This document shows positions 24,165-33,558 of a stretch of DNA of 39,991 nucleotides, piece after piece. The stretch lies in assembly GCA_017623815.1 (NCBI GenBank), contig JAGAOK010000079.1:1-39991 (forward strand). The letters run 5' to 3'. Below the pieces are notes generated by a model. That model saw only the letters and a program-made list of their open reading frames with translations, was not told the origin of the DNA and made no database searches. Both the position numbers and the translations under genes were made by a program. The stretch's first letter is position 1. The number at the start of each line of letters is the position of its first letter. Origin of the DNA: Lachnospiraceae bacterium (GTDB taxonomy: Bacteria > Bacillota > Clostridia > Lachnospirales > Lachnospiraceae).

Positions 24165-25733
24165 TTACTTAAGCACACGGAAACCAAATTTTTCCGGCAG
24201 ATCCTCCGGACCTAAATCTGTCAATTCACGAAGCAGAATCTCTTTTAATTCAATCTCATTAAACGGCAAAATCAAATGATGATCCATACCATGCTCCAGT
24301 GCACGGATTCTCGTGTCCTTAAGCGGATTGGCCGTCAGTGCTACAATTGTAATATCATTCAAATCTCTCCTGGTCTCTTCGCGAAGTTCCATGGTCAGCT
24401 CCAGACCGCTCTTTTTCGGTAGATACATCTTGGTAAAAATAATCTGGTAATAACGCCCCGGCGAAGCCAGAAGCATGTTCAGCGCTTCCTGTCCGTCTTC
24501 TGCCGTCTCAACCGTCAATCCGTACTGTTGCAGCTTTGCCGCGGTTATCTCACGTCCCACCTCATCGTCATCAATCACAAGTGCTCTGAACCCTGCAAAA
24601 TCTCTTGAAATAATGCTATCCGACATGCGGGCAGCTTTTCTTGCTTCCTTCTGGCGTTCCTTATCTGCTCTCTGAACCGGAATCCGCACAAAGCACTCTG
24701 CCCCTTCGCTGTTTACAGTAAGCTTTACTATGCCATCCATATAATCTGTCAGACGTTGCGCAAACAGCATCCGCGCATCCTTCATAACCGCATCTGTGAC
24801 TCCTCTTGCAGTCACTTTGAACAATAAATCAAATACTTCTTCCTGCATCTCAGACTCTTTTTTCATATCAATGTCCAAGTTTACGACACTGCTGCAATCT
24901 GAAGATGCACACGTCATTGCTGACGCAGCATTGCTAAGTACCTGTCTCAAACGTGATTTATCCGACAGAAAACCGGAAACCTTAACTGCCGCATCACCGA
25001 GTAACACTTCACAACAAATCCCATCCTTCTCAAGAAGCACCACCTGTTCTATTTCCTCCGCCAAATCAGAGCAGAAGATCATATCATCTCTGTCAAACTC
25101 CTCGCCCTTTTCCAGCGCAGACAATGTAAACATTTTCTCACAGGATTTGGAATAGCTGTCTAATATCGTTTTTGCCTTCTGCACATACTTCACAGCTTCC
25201 GTTCCTTCTCTTTCCAGAGCCTCTTTCAACAACTCTGTTGCCTGAAATACAGGAAGACAAAATGTATCGCTCACATTTTGAAAAAAAAGTTCCTTTTCTA
25301 TATTGGTCTTCTGTGCTGTTTCCAGGCATATTTTTGCAATACGCTCCCTGGTTTGTTCCCTGGCATACTGCTGTGTCACATCATGAATACAGATGCATAC
25401 CACATTTTCTTCTTCATATAGGAACGCTTTCATCTGCTTACGATAAATCCTATCCTCTTCTTTTACCGAAAATTCAACCACATATTCATCTTCATATGTA
25501 AGTGACGCGGTCACTGTTTCCGCACTGATCTTTTGTAAAAAAAGAACTCTGTCATCGCCTTCATAACACTCCTGATACATTTGTGCGCACCACTTGTTAT
25601 AATCATCTGTTTCAGAAATGTTCCCCTCTCTGATTATCATCCCTCCACCTGTATTTTTATCGAGCAAAAAAATCTGCTCATACATGCGTGCCAATACAGG
25701 AACCAGCACGTCTGTTGCCCTTCTGTCTGTCAT
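24165..25733 (-). CDS. Hybrid histidine-kinase-like protein without phospho-transfer residues
   Basis: The 522-residue protein is laid out like a hybrid kinase: a PAS-like N-terminal part (about 1-125), a HisKA-like helix pair, an ATPase-like region (about 215-355) and a receiver domain (about 380-505). The HisKA box reads FFQNVSDTFCLPV, with Asp where the phospho-accepting His should be. The ATPase region lacks clear G boxes. The receiver keeps the acidic pocket VIDDDE, but has Lys in IIFTKMYLP where the phospho-acceptor Asp belongs and Leu in LILPF where the conserved Lys belongs. No membrane helix is evident. I chose the second ATG because GGAGG lies 6 nt upstream. The role is unknown. Confidence 0.8.
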   Translation of the reverse strand: MTDRRATDVLVPVLARMYEQIFLLDKNTGGGMIIREGNISETDDYNKWCAQMYQECYEGDDRVLFLQKISAETVTASLTYEDEYVVEFSVKEEDRIYRKQMKAFLYEEENVVCICIHDVTQQYAREQTRERIAKICLETAQKTNIEKELFFQNVSDTFCLPVFQATELLKEALEREGTEAVKYVQKAKTILDSYSKSCEKMFTLSALEKGEEFDRDDMIFCSDLAEEIEQVVLLEKDGICCEVLLGDAAVKVSGFLSDKSRLRQVLSNAASAMTCASSDCSSVVNLDIDMKKESEMQEEVFDLLFKVTARGVTDAVMKDARMLFAQRLTDYMDGIVKLTVNSEGAECFVRIPVQRADKERQKEARKAARMSDSIISRDFAGFRALVIDDDEVGREITAAKLQQYGLTVETAEDGQEALNMLLASPGRYYQIIFTKMYLPKKSGLELTMELREETRRDLNDITIVALTANPLKDTRIRALEHGMDHHLILPFNEIELKEILLRELTDLGPEDLPEKFGFRVLK

Positions 25734-25837
25734 CGTCATCCTCCGCTGCTGTTTTCCCCTACATTTTTCTACAATAAGTCAAATTTTTCTTTTATTGTAC
25801 ATTTTCTCTATTTTACCATGTCTTCGAATAAAAATCT

Positions 25838-26707
25838 TCAAATTTTTTCTGCAAATATATTTTTATACCCCTCTCCGTAGATTTCAGTCGCATTCGAAAT
25901 AATCATAAATGCTTCCGGATCGTGCTTTTTTACAAGTTCTTCCACCTGAAGTGATTTCTTTTTATCTGCTACGCAAAAAATTATTTTTTTCTGTTTACTT
26001 TGAAAGGTGCCTTCTCCGTACAACCACGTCACTCCGACTCCAGCCTCATGAAGAAGCGATTCCGTCAACGCATCCGCGTAATCACTGATAATATAAATCA
26101 TCCTTGCTCCGTCTTTACCATATAACACCGCATCCATCGTATACATTGTAACCACAGTCGCAATCGACGCATAAATTGATGCTTCGATTGTCCCAAACAC
26201 AAGCCCTGCTGCTATGATGACAACCGAATCAAAAGCAAAAAACAAACTTCCCGTCTTCTTATGCGGGAATTTCTGCTTAATAATCTTTATTATGATATCT
26301 ATTCCGCCGGTGGTTGCCCCGGCTTTAAAAACCACGCCGATTCCAACACCCACCAGCACTGCTCCGACAATCGCCGCAAGCATCCGATCCTCTGTCAGCG
26401 CCCCAACGCGTTCCATAACATTGGTCAGCACAGAAATAACTCCCAGAGCGTAAATGGTTGACACGATGAATTTCCATCCAAACTTCCATATCCCAAGAAG
26501 GATGATTGGTACATTCAATAAAAGGATCAAAGTTCCTGTCTCTACATTTACAAATCGATTCAATAAAATGGCAATACCCGTAACCCCTCCCGGAGCCAGA
26601 TCATTCGGATTCAAAAACAAAGAGATTCCGGCCGCATAAAACACGGCTCCGAGAACTATTGTCAAATATTTTTTTGCTCCTTGCGCCAAGCGAATTATGT
26701 CCTTCAT
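25838..26707 (-). CDS. YitT family membrane protein
   Basis: The 289-residue protein has five to six membrane helices in the N-terminal two-thirds (about 12-32, 50-72, 78-98, 108-130, 150-190), then a cytoplasmic DUF2179 domain (about 200-285, IYIISDYADALTESLLHE, GEGTFQSKQKKIIFCV). PGGVTGIAILLNRF and AGATTGGIDIIIKII are typical YitT motifs. The function of this family is not established. It stands alone, 95 bp after the ilvA terminator region in map order. Confidence 0.92.
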   Translation of the reverse strand: MKDIIRLAQGAKKYLTIVLGAVFYAAGISLFLNPNDLAPGGVTGIAILLNRFVNVETGTLILLLNVPIILLGIWKFGWKFIVSTIYALGVISVLTNVMERVGALTEDRMLAAIVGAVLVGVGIGVVFKAGATTGGIDIIIKIIKQKFPHKKTGSLFFAFDSVVIIAAGLVFGTIEASIYASIATVVTMYTMDAVLYGKDGARMIYIISDYADALTESLLHEAGVGVTWLYGEGTFQSKQKKIIFCVADKKKSLQVEELVKKHDPEAFMIISNATEIYGEGYKNIFAEKI

Positions 26708-26755
26708 GCTATACTACCTCTCACATCTAGCATACCCGACAAAGCCAAAAATATG

Positions 26756-26790
26756 AGCCGAAAAAACTCTGTTGCATTTCCTCCGGCTCA
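26756..26790 (-). terminator. Terminator of ilvA
   Basis: On the minus strand GAGCCGGAGGAAA pairs with TTTTTTCGGCTC (with G-U pairs in the RNA), followed by ATATTTTTGG. It begins 12 bp after the ilvA stop codon. Confidence 0.75.
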
Positions 26791-26802
26791 CCTTTGTTGT
26801 TT

Positions 26803-28035
26803 TTAAATATTCGTTCTGACTACCTTCGGCTGATATCCCTTGGTACTCAGTGCCTCGATAATCTTATGTTTGTGTTCCGTTCCGAATGCCTCAAGCGTTA
26901 TACGCAGTTCTACTGCTGCATTTCGATTGGTAGATACAAACTGATTATGTTCCAGTTTAATAACATTACCACTCTCCTCCGCAATAATCCCCGCAACCGT
27001 AGAGAGTTCACCCGGCTTATCCGGAAGCAGAACGGAAACTGTAAAAATACGATCTCTGAAAATCAATCCCTGCTGCACAACCGATGACATAGTGATTACA
27101 TCCATATTTCCACCGCTCAGGATAGAAACAATCTTTTTGCCGCGCACATCGAGATATTTTAACGCTGCTACCGTAAGAAGACCGGAATTTTCTACGATCA
27201 TCTTATGGTTTTCTACCATATCAAGGAACGCAACAACGAGATCCTCATCCGGTACCGTAATAATGCCGTCAATATTTTCCTGAATATACGGGAAAATATT
27301 GCTTCCCGGCGTTTTAACCGCTGTACCGTCTGCAATGGTATTCACATTGGAAAGCGTCGTCACGGCGCCTTCCTTCAGGGAAACCTCCATACAATTTGCT
27401 CCTGCCGGCTCCACACCGATTACCTTAATCTTTGGATTTAAAAGTTTTGCAAGTGTGGAAACTCCGGTTGCAAGTCCGCCTCCGCCGATTGGTACTAAAA
27501 TATAATCCACAAGCGGAAGTTCCTTGACAATCTCCATAGCAATGGAACCTTGTCCTGTTGCAACCGCCAGATCGTCAAACGGATGAATAAACGTATAACC
27601 TTCCTGCTCTGCCAATTCATACGCTTTTGCACATGCTTCATCGTAAACATTGCCATGCAAAACAACCTCTGCACCATAGCTCTTGGTACGATTCACTTTA
27701 ATAAGAGGGGTTGTAGTCGGCATAACAATCACTGCCTTCGCACCATAACATTTTGCTGCATATGCTACACCCTGCGCATGATTTCCTGCCGAAGCCGTAA
27801 TAATCCCTTTGGCTCTTTCTTCCTCTGTCAGTGTGCTCATCTTATAATAAGCACCACGTACCTTGTATGCTCCTGTAAACTGCATATTCTCCGGTTTTAA
27901 ATACACTTTATTCGCCGTCTGCATACTCAGGTATTCACTGTAAATAAGTTCTGTCGGCTGTGTCGCTTCTTTTACTTTTTCCGATGCCTCTTCAAATTTT
28001 TCAAGAGTCAGCATTTTTTGGTTTTTTTCGCTCAT
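26803..28035 (-). CDS. ilvA: Threonine ammonia-lyase (threonine dehydratase) with ACT domain
   Basis: This PLP enzyme deaminates threonine to 2-oxobutyrate. PLP-Lys motif: MQFTGAYKVRGA. Cofactor phosphate loop: PIGGGGLATG. Also SAGNHAQGVAYAA, and a C-terminal single ACT-like domain (about 325-405, TVSVLLPDKPGELSTVAGI). The 410-residue size with one ACT domain fits the biodegradative/IlvA2 type rather than the long biosynthetic form. I chose the ATG at 28035 (AAGG 6 nt upstream), 2 bp after ftsY. Being last in the smc-ftsY run is unusual and may be a local addition. Confidence 0.92.
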   Translation of the reverse strand: MSEKNQKMLTLEKFEEASEKVKEATQPTELIYSEYLSMQTANKVYLKPENMQFTGAYKVRGAYYKMSTLTEEERAKGIITASAGNHAQGVAYAAKCYGAKAVIVMPTTTPLIKVNRTKSYGAEVVLHGNVYDEACAKAYELAEQEGYTFIHPFDDLAVATGQGSIAMEIVKELPLVDYILVPIGGGGLATGVSTLAKLLNPKIKVIGVEPAGANCMEVSLKEGAVTTLSNVNTIADGTAVKTPGSNIFPYIQENIDGIITVPDEDLVVAFLDMVENHKMIVENSGLLTVAALKYLDVRGKKIVSILSGGNMDVITMSSVVQQGLIFRDRIFTVSVLLPDKPGELSTVAGIIAEESGNVIKLEHNQFVSTNRNAAVELRITLEAFGTEHKHKIIEALSTKGYQPKVVRTNI

Positions 28036-28037
28036 AA

Positions 28038-28979
28038 TCATCCTTCTTTCACTTCGATATCAAATAATGCATTTACAAATTCTTCCGAGTCGAATTTTTG
28101 TAAATCCTCTATCGTTTCACCAACTCCGATGTACTTAACCGGAACCTTAAGTTCCGACTGAATTGCCACGGCAATTCCTCCCTTGGCTGTTCCGTCCATC
28201 TTCGTCAGGATAATTCCGGTAAGATCCGCTACTTCTCCGAATTCACGCGCCTGAGAAAGCGCATTCTGTCCGGTTGTTCCGTCCAGCACAACCAGATTTT
28301 CTCTATGAGCGTCCGGAAACTCTTTATCAATGATACGATTGATTTTTTTCAGTTCTTCCATCAGATTTTTCTTATTATGAAGGCGACCTGCAGTATCGCA
28401 TAAAAGCACGTCTGCTTTTCTGGCTTTGGCCGCATTTACCGCATCAAAAATCACGCTCGCAGGATCTGCATTCTCTGCACCGGAGATAATATCTACACCG
28501 GCTCTGTGCGCCCATTCCTCAAGCTGTTCTACCGCTGCCGCACGGAACGTATCCGCCGCTGCCAAAAGCACCTTTCGATTTTTATCTTTGAGTTTCCCCG
28601 CCAGTTTGCCGACACTCGTGGTTTTTCCGACACCGTTGACACCAATCACAAGCACAATCGATTGCTTATTTTCAAACTCATAAGCCGTCTCCTCCACCTT
28701 CATCTGTTCTTTGATGCTTTCAATCAGAAGCTGCTTACACTCCGAAGGCTGCTTGATATGCTGCTGCTTTACCTGAACCTTCAATCGTTCTAATATTTCA
28801 TTGGTTGCCTTAACTCCGATATCTCCCATGATCAGAATTTCTTCCAGTTCCTCATAAAACTCATCGTCGATATTAGAAAATCCATTAAATACAGAGTCAA
28901 TTCCACTGACAATGTTATTCCTCGTTTTGGTAAGCCCTTCTTTTAATCTGGCAAAAAAGCCTTTCTTTTCTTCACTCAT
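28038..28979 (-). CDS. ftsY: SRP receptor GTPase FtsY
   Basis: FtsY is the membrane-associated receptor for Ffh. The 313-residue protein has a short charged N-terminus (MSEEKKGFFARLKEGLTKTRNN), an N domain and a G domain: VIGVNGVGKTTSVGKLAG, LLCDTAGRLHNKKNL, LVVLDGTTGQNALSQA, ILTKMDGTAKGG and KYIGVGETIEDLQKFD. It lacks the long acidic A domain, as is usual in Gram-positives. It lies 23 bp after smc. Confidence 0.97.
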   Translation of the reverse strand: MSEEKKGFFARLKEGLTKTRNNIVSGIDSVFNGFSNIDDEFYEELEEILIMGDIGVKATNEILERLKVQVKQQHIKQPSECKQLLIESIKEQMKVEETAYEFENKQSIVLVIGVNGVGKTTSVGKLAGKLKDKNRKVLLAAADTFRAAAVEQLEEWAHRAGVDIISGAENADPASVIFDAVNAAKARKADVLLCDTAGRLHNKKNLMEELKKINRIIDKEFPDAHRENLVVLDGTTGQNALSQAREFGEVADLTGIILTKMDGTAKGGIAVAIQSELKVPVKYIGVGETIEDLQKFDSEEFVNALFDIEVKEG

Positions 28980-29002
28980 GAATTATCTCCCGGTTTTCCT
29001 TT

Positions 29003-32000
29003 TTATTCTGTCAAATCTTTCTCAATCAGATTGACACTGACAAGTGTTGACACTCCTTTTTCCTGCATCGTAATACCATAAAGGCGGTCAGCTCTTTCCA
29101 TGGTACCTCGTCTGTGCGTAATTACAATAAACTGTGTATGTTTCGTTAATTTATGTAAGTATTTTGCAAAACGTCCAACGTTCGAATCATCCAGCGCCGC
29201 CTCAATCTCGTCAAGCAGACAAAACGGCGAAGGTTTTAAATTCTGAATCGCAAACAAAAGCGCAATCGCAGTCAAAGCCTTCTCTCCTCCGGAAAGCTGC
29301 ATCATATTCTGAAGTTTCTTTCCCGGTGGCTGCGCAATAATCTTAATGCCTGCTTCCAGTACATCTTCGTCTTCCATCAGCTCCAGCGTTCCGTGTCCGC
29401 CGCCGAACAATTCTTTAAACACTTTATCAAATTCACTGCTGATCTGCGCAAACTTATCATTAAACTGCCTGCGCATCGCTTCATCCAGCTCTGTGATGAT
29501 ACCTTTCAGCGTCTCTTCTGCTTTTACCAGATCATCGTGCTGATTGGTCAGGAACGAATATCGTTCCATCAATACTTTATAGTCTTCAATCGCATTGACA
29601 TTGACATCTCCGAGCCTCTTTATTTCCTCTTTGATCATCACAATCTGTTTCTTCATTCCCGACAGATCTGTCATCTCCGGATCACGAAGCTTCGCTGCCA
29701 TAGAAAGTGTAATCTCATATTCATCCCACATGTAATTGATCTGGGACTCCAAAGACTCTTGCAGTCTTTCACGCTGCGCATTTAAACGGAACACTTCCTT
29801 ATCAAGAAGCTGTATGCGGTCTGACAGTGACTCTCTCTCTGTGAAGAAATTCTTTTGTCTCTCTGTCAGTTCCTGTTTTTTCTCTGTATCGCGTTTGAGC
29901 TTTTCCTGATTTTCATCCTGTGACGTATACGAAGCCTCAATAGTTTTTTCCAGTTTTGCGATATCTTCTTTTTTACGCTCTACTTCCTCCTTGGAAGTAT
30001 TCATATTTTCAAGGATTTCATCCAGTTCGCCTGTAACTCTGCTGATTTCCACATTGACACGATCTATATTCTGCTGCACAAAGTCCTGTTTCTGAAGTAC
30101 CTTTTCCACTTCCATATTCATCTGTGTGCAGGTGTCTGCAGCCTCTGCCTCTTTTTCACGGAGGGCTTCCAAATCTGTCTGCATCTGCGCAATCTGCTGC
30201 TGGATATTTTTCTCCATTTCTTCCGAACGCTTGAGTTCATCTGCATTTCGCTGCTTTTCATCCTGAATTTCACGGATCTGTGTCTCAATTTCCGTCTGCT
30301 CTTCTTTTAACTTTTCGAAACCTTTTCCGGTTTCGTTCTTTTTCTCCTGTGCCTGCATTACATTCAGGCGTGCAGTATTCTGTTCAATAAACTTTGCCTG
30401 TAATGTCGCCTTCACATGCTCAAGATCCTGACGAACCTTCATGCGCTCTGCTTTGGTCTGCTCAATTTCATCCAAAAGCCGGTCAACCTGTCTGAGGTAA
30501 TCCTTTACCTTCTTCTCCAGTTCATCCATCTCTCGGCGACGCCCCAAAAGATTACTTGCATTTTTGAACGCACCACCACTGATGGCTCCGCCCGGAACCA
30601 GAAGTTCTCCTTCTAATGTTACCATACGGATTCCGTAATCAAATTTTCTGGCAATCTTTACTGCATTATCCACATGATCGACCACAACAATTCGACCGAG
30701 CATTGCTTTTGCTACATTTTTATAGCGTTTTTCTGTTGTCACAAGATCACACGCCATACCAATAACGCCTTTTTCCTCAAGCACTTCCGGTGTCTTAAAT
30801 TCCTGCGGATGCTCAATGCTTGTCAGCGGCAAAAATGTTGCACGACCGAATTTGTTTTTCTTTAAAAATCCGATCATTTTCTTTGCCGTTTCTTCATCAT
30901 CTGTGACAATATTCTGAATGTTACCGCCGAGTGCAGTCTCAATGGCAGTCTCGTATTTCTGCTCCACCTTCACAATATCCGCAACAACACCGACAATCCC
31001 CTGATTAGTCGCCTTCTGCTCCATTACCTTACGAATACTGTTTCCGTAACCATCATAACGCTCAGTCAGATTGGAAATTGCTTCCAGCTTTGACTTTTCC
31101 TGATGATATAACACCTGAGTATCGCGGAGTTTTTGATCTTTTTCCGATAAAACATCCGTAATCTCATGATTACGCTCTTCCAAAGAAGACTGCTTATCAT
31201 TAAGCCGGCGAATTTCTTCGTTTACGTTCTTAAATTCCTCTTCCAGGCGGCTGATTACTTCCTCCTGCTGCTGTTCATCCGAACGGGCGCGCAAAAGTTT
31301 GGAACTCATCTCTGCCTTTCGGATATTGAGCTGTTCCAGCATGGAATCAAAGCGTCCCGCTTTGGATTTGATTGTAGCACGCTCCGTCAGCGCATCAATG
31401 ATGGTGCGCTTTCCCGACTCAATATTTTCATTGTATTCATCCATCTTCTGCTGCACAGAAAGAAGAAGTGCTTTTGCCTCGTCCAGTTTTTCCTGTAATC
31501 CGGACCGCTCCTCATCATATTTCTTCTTTTCCACGCTGAATGCAGATTTCTCATTTTCACGTTCTTCAATCTGGGCGCGGATATTTTTCTCACGCTGCAT
31601 AAAATGCGCTTCATTATCATCCGCTGCTTTGATCTGTTCTTTCAGGACATTGATCTGCACCTCAAGTTTTCCGCGCATTTCCGATGTACTGGACAAAAGA
31701 TTTCTTTCGTTGTTAATCTCTTCCTCCAAGCGCTCAATCGACTGTGCGATGCGATCATACTCATCCCTGATATGCTCAAATTTTTCTTTAGTCTTACTCA
31801 AATCATCATCTGCAATACGATGTTTTTCCGTCACCGTCTCCAGTTGCTGCTGAATATGACTGTTTTCAAGAAGGAACATGTTGACATCCAGCGTCTTCAT
31901 CTCTTCTTTTTTCTTTAAATATATTTTGGCCTTCTCTGCCTGTCTTTCAAGTGGACCGACCTGTTTTTCCAGCTCTGTCAAAATATCCGTGATGCGCAGA

Positions 32001-32563
32001 AGGTTCTGTTTCTCATTGTCCAGTTTTTTCTGCGCTTCGTTCTTGCGACGTTTAAATTTTACAATTCCGGCCGCTTCATCAAACAACTCTCGTCTCTCTT
32101 CCGGCTTACCACTCAAAATCTTGTCAATCTGACCCTGTCCGATAATAGAATATCCCTCTTTACCGATACCGGTATCATAAAAGAGTTCATGTACATCTCT
32201 TAAACGACAAACCGTTCCGTTAATCAAATACTCACTTTCACCCGAACGATACAAACGTCTTGCAATTGTCACCTCCGGATAATCAATCGCAAGTGAGTGA
32301 TCTGCATTATCCAGCGTAATTGCCACATAAGCATAACCAAGAGGTTTTCGATTTTGTGTTCCTGAAAAGATTACATCCTGCATGGAAGAACCTCGAAGCT
32401 GCTTTACACTCTGTTCACCGAGTACCCAACGCACTGCATCCGCAACGTTACTCTTTCCGCTTCCGTTCGGACCGACAATTCCGGTGATTCCATTATGGAA
32501 TTCAAAAATTATTTTATTTGCAAAGGATTTAAATCCATGTACTTCAATGCTCTTTAAATACAT
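29003..32563 (-). CDS. smc: Chromosome segregation ATPase SMC
   Basis: SMC forms condensin with ScpA and ScpB and compacts chromosomes. The 1186-residue protein starts MYLKSIEVHGFKSFANK with Walker A GPNGSGKSN near residue 33. Long coiled coils flank a hinge domain (about 515-640, TNQGIVGVVADIVKVE...GGNIQNIV). The C-terminal head carries the signature LSGGEKALTAIALLFAIQ and Walker B FCLLDEIEAALDDSNV. I chose the ATG at 32563 with AGGTG upstream. A frame extension to 32587 overlaps rnc. It is 7 bp after rnc, the usual Firmicutes order. Confidence 0.97.
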   Translation of the reverse strand: MYLKSIEVHGFKSFANKIIFEFHNGITGIVGPNGSGKSNVADAVRWVLGEQSVKQLRGSSMQDVIFSGTQNRKPLGYAYVAITLDNADHSLAIDYPEVTIARRLYRSGESEYLINGTVCRLRDVHELFYDTGIGKEGYSIIGQGQIDKILSGKPEERRELFDEAAGIVKFKRRKNEAQKKLDNEKQNLLRITDILTELEKQVGPLERQAEKAKIYLKKKEEMKTLDVNMFLLENSHIQQQLETVTEKHRIADDDLSKTKEKFEHIRDEYDRIAQSIERLEEEINNERNLLSSTSEMRGKLEVQINVLKEQIKAADDNEAHFMQREKNIRAQIEERENEKSAFSVEKKKYDEERSGLQEKLDEAKALLLSVQQKMDEYNENIESGKRTIIDALTERATIKSKAGRFDSMLEQLNIRKAEMSSKLLRARSDEQQQEEVISRLEEEFKNVNEEIRRLNDKQSSLEERNHEITDVLSEKDQKLRDTQVLYHQEKSKLEAISNLTERYDGYGNSIRKVMEQKATNQGIVGVVADIVKVEQKYETAIETALGGNIQNIVTDDEETAKKMIGFLKKNKFGRATFLPLTSIEHPQEFKTPEVLEEKGVIGMACDLVTTEKRYKNVAKAMLGRIVVVDHVDNAVKIARKFDYGIRMVTLEGELLVPGGAISGGAFKNASNLLGRRREMDELEKKVKDYLRQVDRLLDEIEQTKAERMKVRQDLEHVKATLQAKFIEQNTARLNVMQAQEKKNETGKGFEKLKEEQTEIETQIREIQDEKQRNADELKRSEEMEKNIQQQIAQMQTDLEALREKEAEAADTCTQMNMEVEKVLQKQDFVQQNIDRVNVEISRVTGELDEILENMNTSKEEVERKKEDIAKLEKTIEASYTSQDENQEKLKRDTEKKQELTERQKNFFTERESLSDRIQLLDKEVFRLNAQRERLQESLESQINYMWDEYEITLSMAAKLRDPEMTDLSGMKKQIVMIKEEIKRLGDVNVNAIEDYKVLMERYSFLTNQHDDLVKAEETLKGIITELDEAMRRQFNDKFAQISSEFDKVFKELFGGGHGTLELMEDEDVLEAGIKIIAQPPGKKLQNMMQLSGGEKALTAIALLFAIQNLKPSPFCLLDEIEAALDDSNVGRFAKYLHKLTKHTQFIVITHRRGTMERADRLYGITMQEKGVSTLVSVNLIEKDLTE

Positions 32564-32570
32564 ATAACAC

Positions 32571-33266
32571 CTACTTCTGTTCTCCACGCAAACGCATCAG
32601 CGCTTCATACGCTGCATGCTGCTCTGATATCTTCTTTGACTGTCCTTCGCCGTATCCGATGGTCTCACCATTTAAAACTGCCTCTGTCTTAAACACCTTT
32701 TCATGATCCGGCCCTTCTTCTCCGACCAGTCTATATTCAAAATTCTGTTCCTTTTTTGCCTGTAACATCTCCATAAGGATAGATTTCGCATCATAAAACA
32801 ACTGTTTATGTTCCAAATCATTTAACACAAATGTCATAATGAATTGCTTAGCCGGCTCAATTCCGCCATCCAAATAGATAGAGCCAATCAGTGCCTCTAC
32901 CGCATCCGCTATAATCGAGTCTCTTTCACGGCCTCCGGTTGCTTCTTCTCCTTTTCCGAGCAGCAAATATTTCCCAAGTTCCAGTTCTCTTGCCGTAATT
33001 GCCAGCGATGGTTCACATACCGCACTTGCCCGCATCTTGGTAAGATTCCCTTCTGTTGTCTCCGGTTTTGCAAAATAAAAATATTCACTGCTTACCATTT
33101 CCAGCACCGCATCTCCGAGAAACTCAATTCGCTCATAACTATCCAGTTTGTTAATCTTTTGCTCATTAGCAAAGGACGTATGCGTCATCGCCTGACGTAG
33201 TAGGGATTTATTCTTATAACTATAGCCTATCTTTTGTTCTAATGCGCTAAAATCATAATTTTTCAT
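32571..33266 (-). CDS. rnc: Ribonuclease III
   Basis: RNase III cleaves double-stranded RNA, including rRNA precursors. The signature ERIEFLGDAVLEMVSSEY (about 37-54) and DAVEALIGSIYLDGG hold the catalytic acidic residues. A C-terminal dsRNA-binding domain (about 155-228) includes AKKEQNFEYRLVGEEGPDHEKVF (in part) and EQHAAYEAL. I chose the ATG at 33266, preceded by GGTGG. A frame extension starts with TTG. The length of 231 residues is normal. A GC-rich hairpin lies 24 bp upstream of the start. Confidence 0.95.
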   Translation of the reverse strand: MKNYDFSALEQKIGYSYKNKSLLRQAMTHTSFANEQKINKLDSYERIEFLGDAVLEMVSSEYFYFAKPETTEGNLTKMRASAVCEPSLAITARELELGKYLLLGKGEEATGGRERDSIIADAVEALIGSIYLDGGIEPAKQFIMTFVLNDLEHKQLFYDAKSILMEMLQAKKEQNFEYRLVGEEGPDHEKVFKTEAVLNGETIGYGEGQSKKISEQHAAYEALMRLRGEQK

Positions 33267-33289
33267 GTTCATCCACCAAAACTCCAACA

Positions 33290-33307
33290 GAGGCCCTGAC
33301 GGGCCTC
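33290..33307 (-). terminator. GC-rich hairpin between acpP and rnc
   Basis: GAGGCCC and GGGCCTC form a perfect 7-bp stem around a 4-nt loop, extendable by C-G and G-U pairs. It lies 5 bp after the acpP stop codon. No uninterrupted T-run follows (TGTTGGAGTTTTGG), so it is a partial terminator, a processing site or a stabilising element rather than a full stop. Confidence 0.55.
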
Positions 33308-33312
33308 CGAAA

Positions 33313-33546
33313 TTATTTATTTCTTGTCTGCTTTATCAGCGCAAGTGCCTCTCCCACGGTTTCAACCTTTTCCACCCTGGACGCTTCAAATGTTACTCCT
33401 AATTCTTCTTCCAAACGGGTCACCACCTGAAAAATATCAAGCGAGTCCGCTCCCAGATCCTTAAGGAACGTTGTATCTTCGTGTATCTCGCTCGCATCTA
33501 CGCCGAGTACTTCCACAAGAATCTTTTTCAGAATCTCCAGTTCCAT
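33313..33546 (-). CDS. acpP: Acyl carrier protein
   Basis: The 77-residue acidic protein carries the phosphopantetheine attachment motif GADSLDIFQVV, with Ser near residue 35. It lies between plsX and rnc, the standard fatty acid/phospholipid context. Residues DASEIHEDTTFLKDLGADSLD are typical of fatty-acid ACPs. GGAGG precedes the ATG by 8 nt. Confidence 0.96.
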   Translation of the reverse strand: MELEILKKILVEVLGVDASEIHEDTTFLKDLGADSLDIFQVVTRLEEELGVTFEASRVEKVETVGEALALIKQTRNK

Positions 33547-33558
33547 TGCAAAGACCTC

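Noticed and set aside
26734..26739. TACCCG upstream of the YitT gene as another repeat unit.
   Set aside because: No partner end at 24 bp is present on either side, so it is a chance match.
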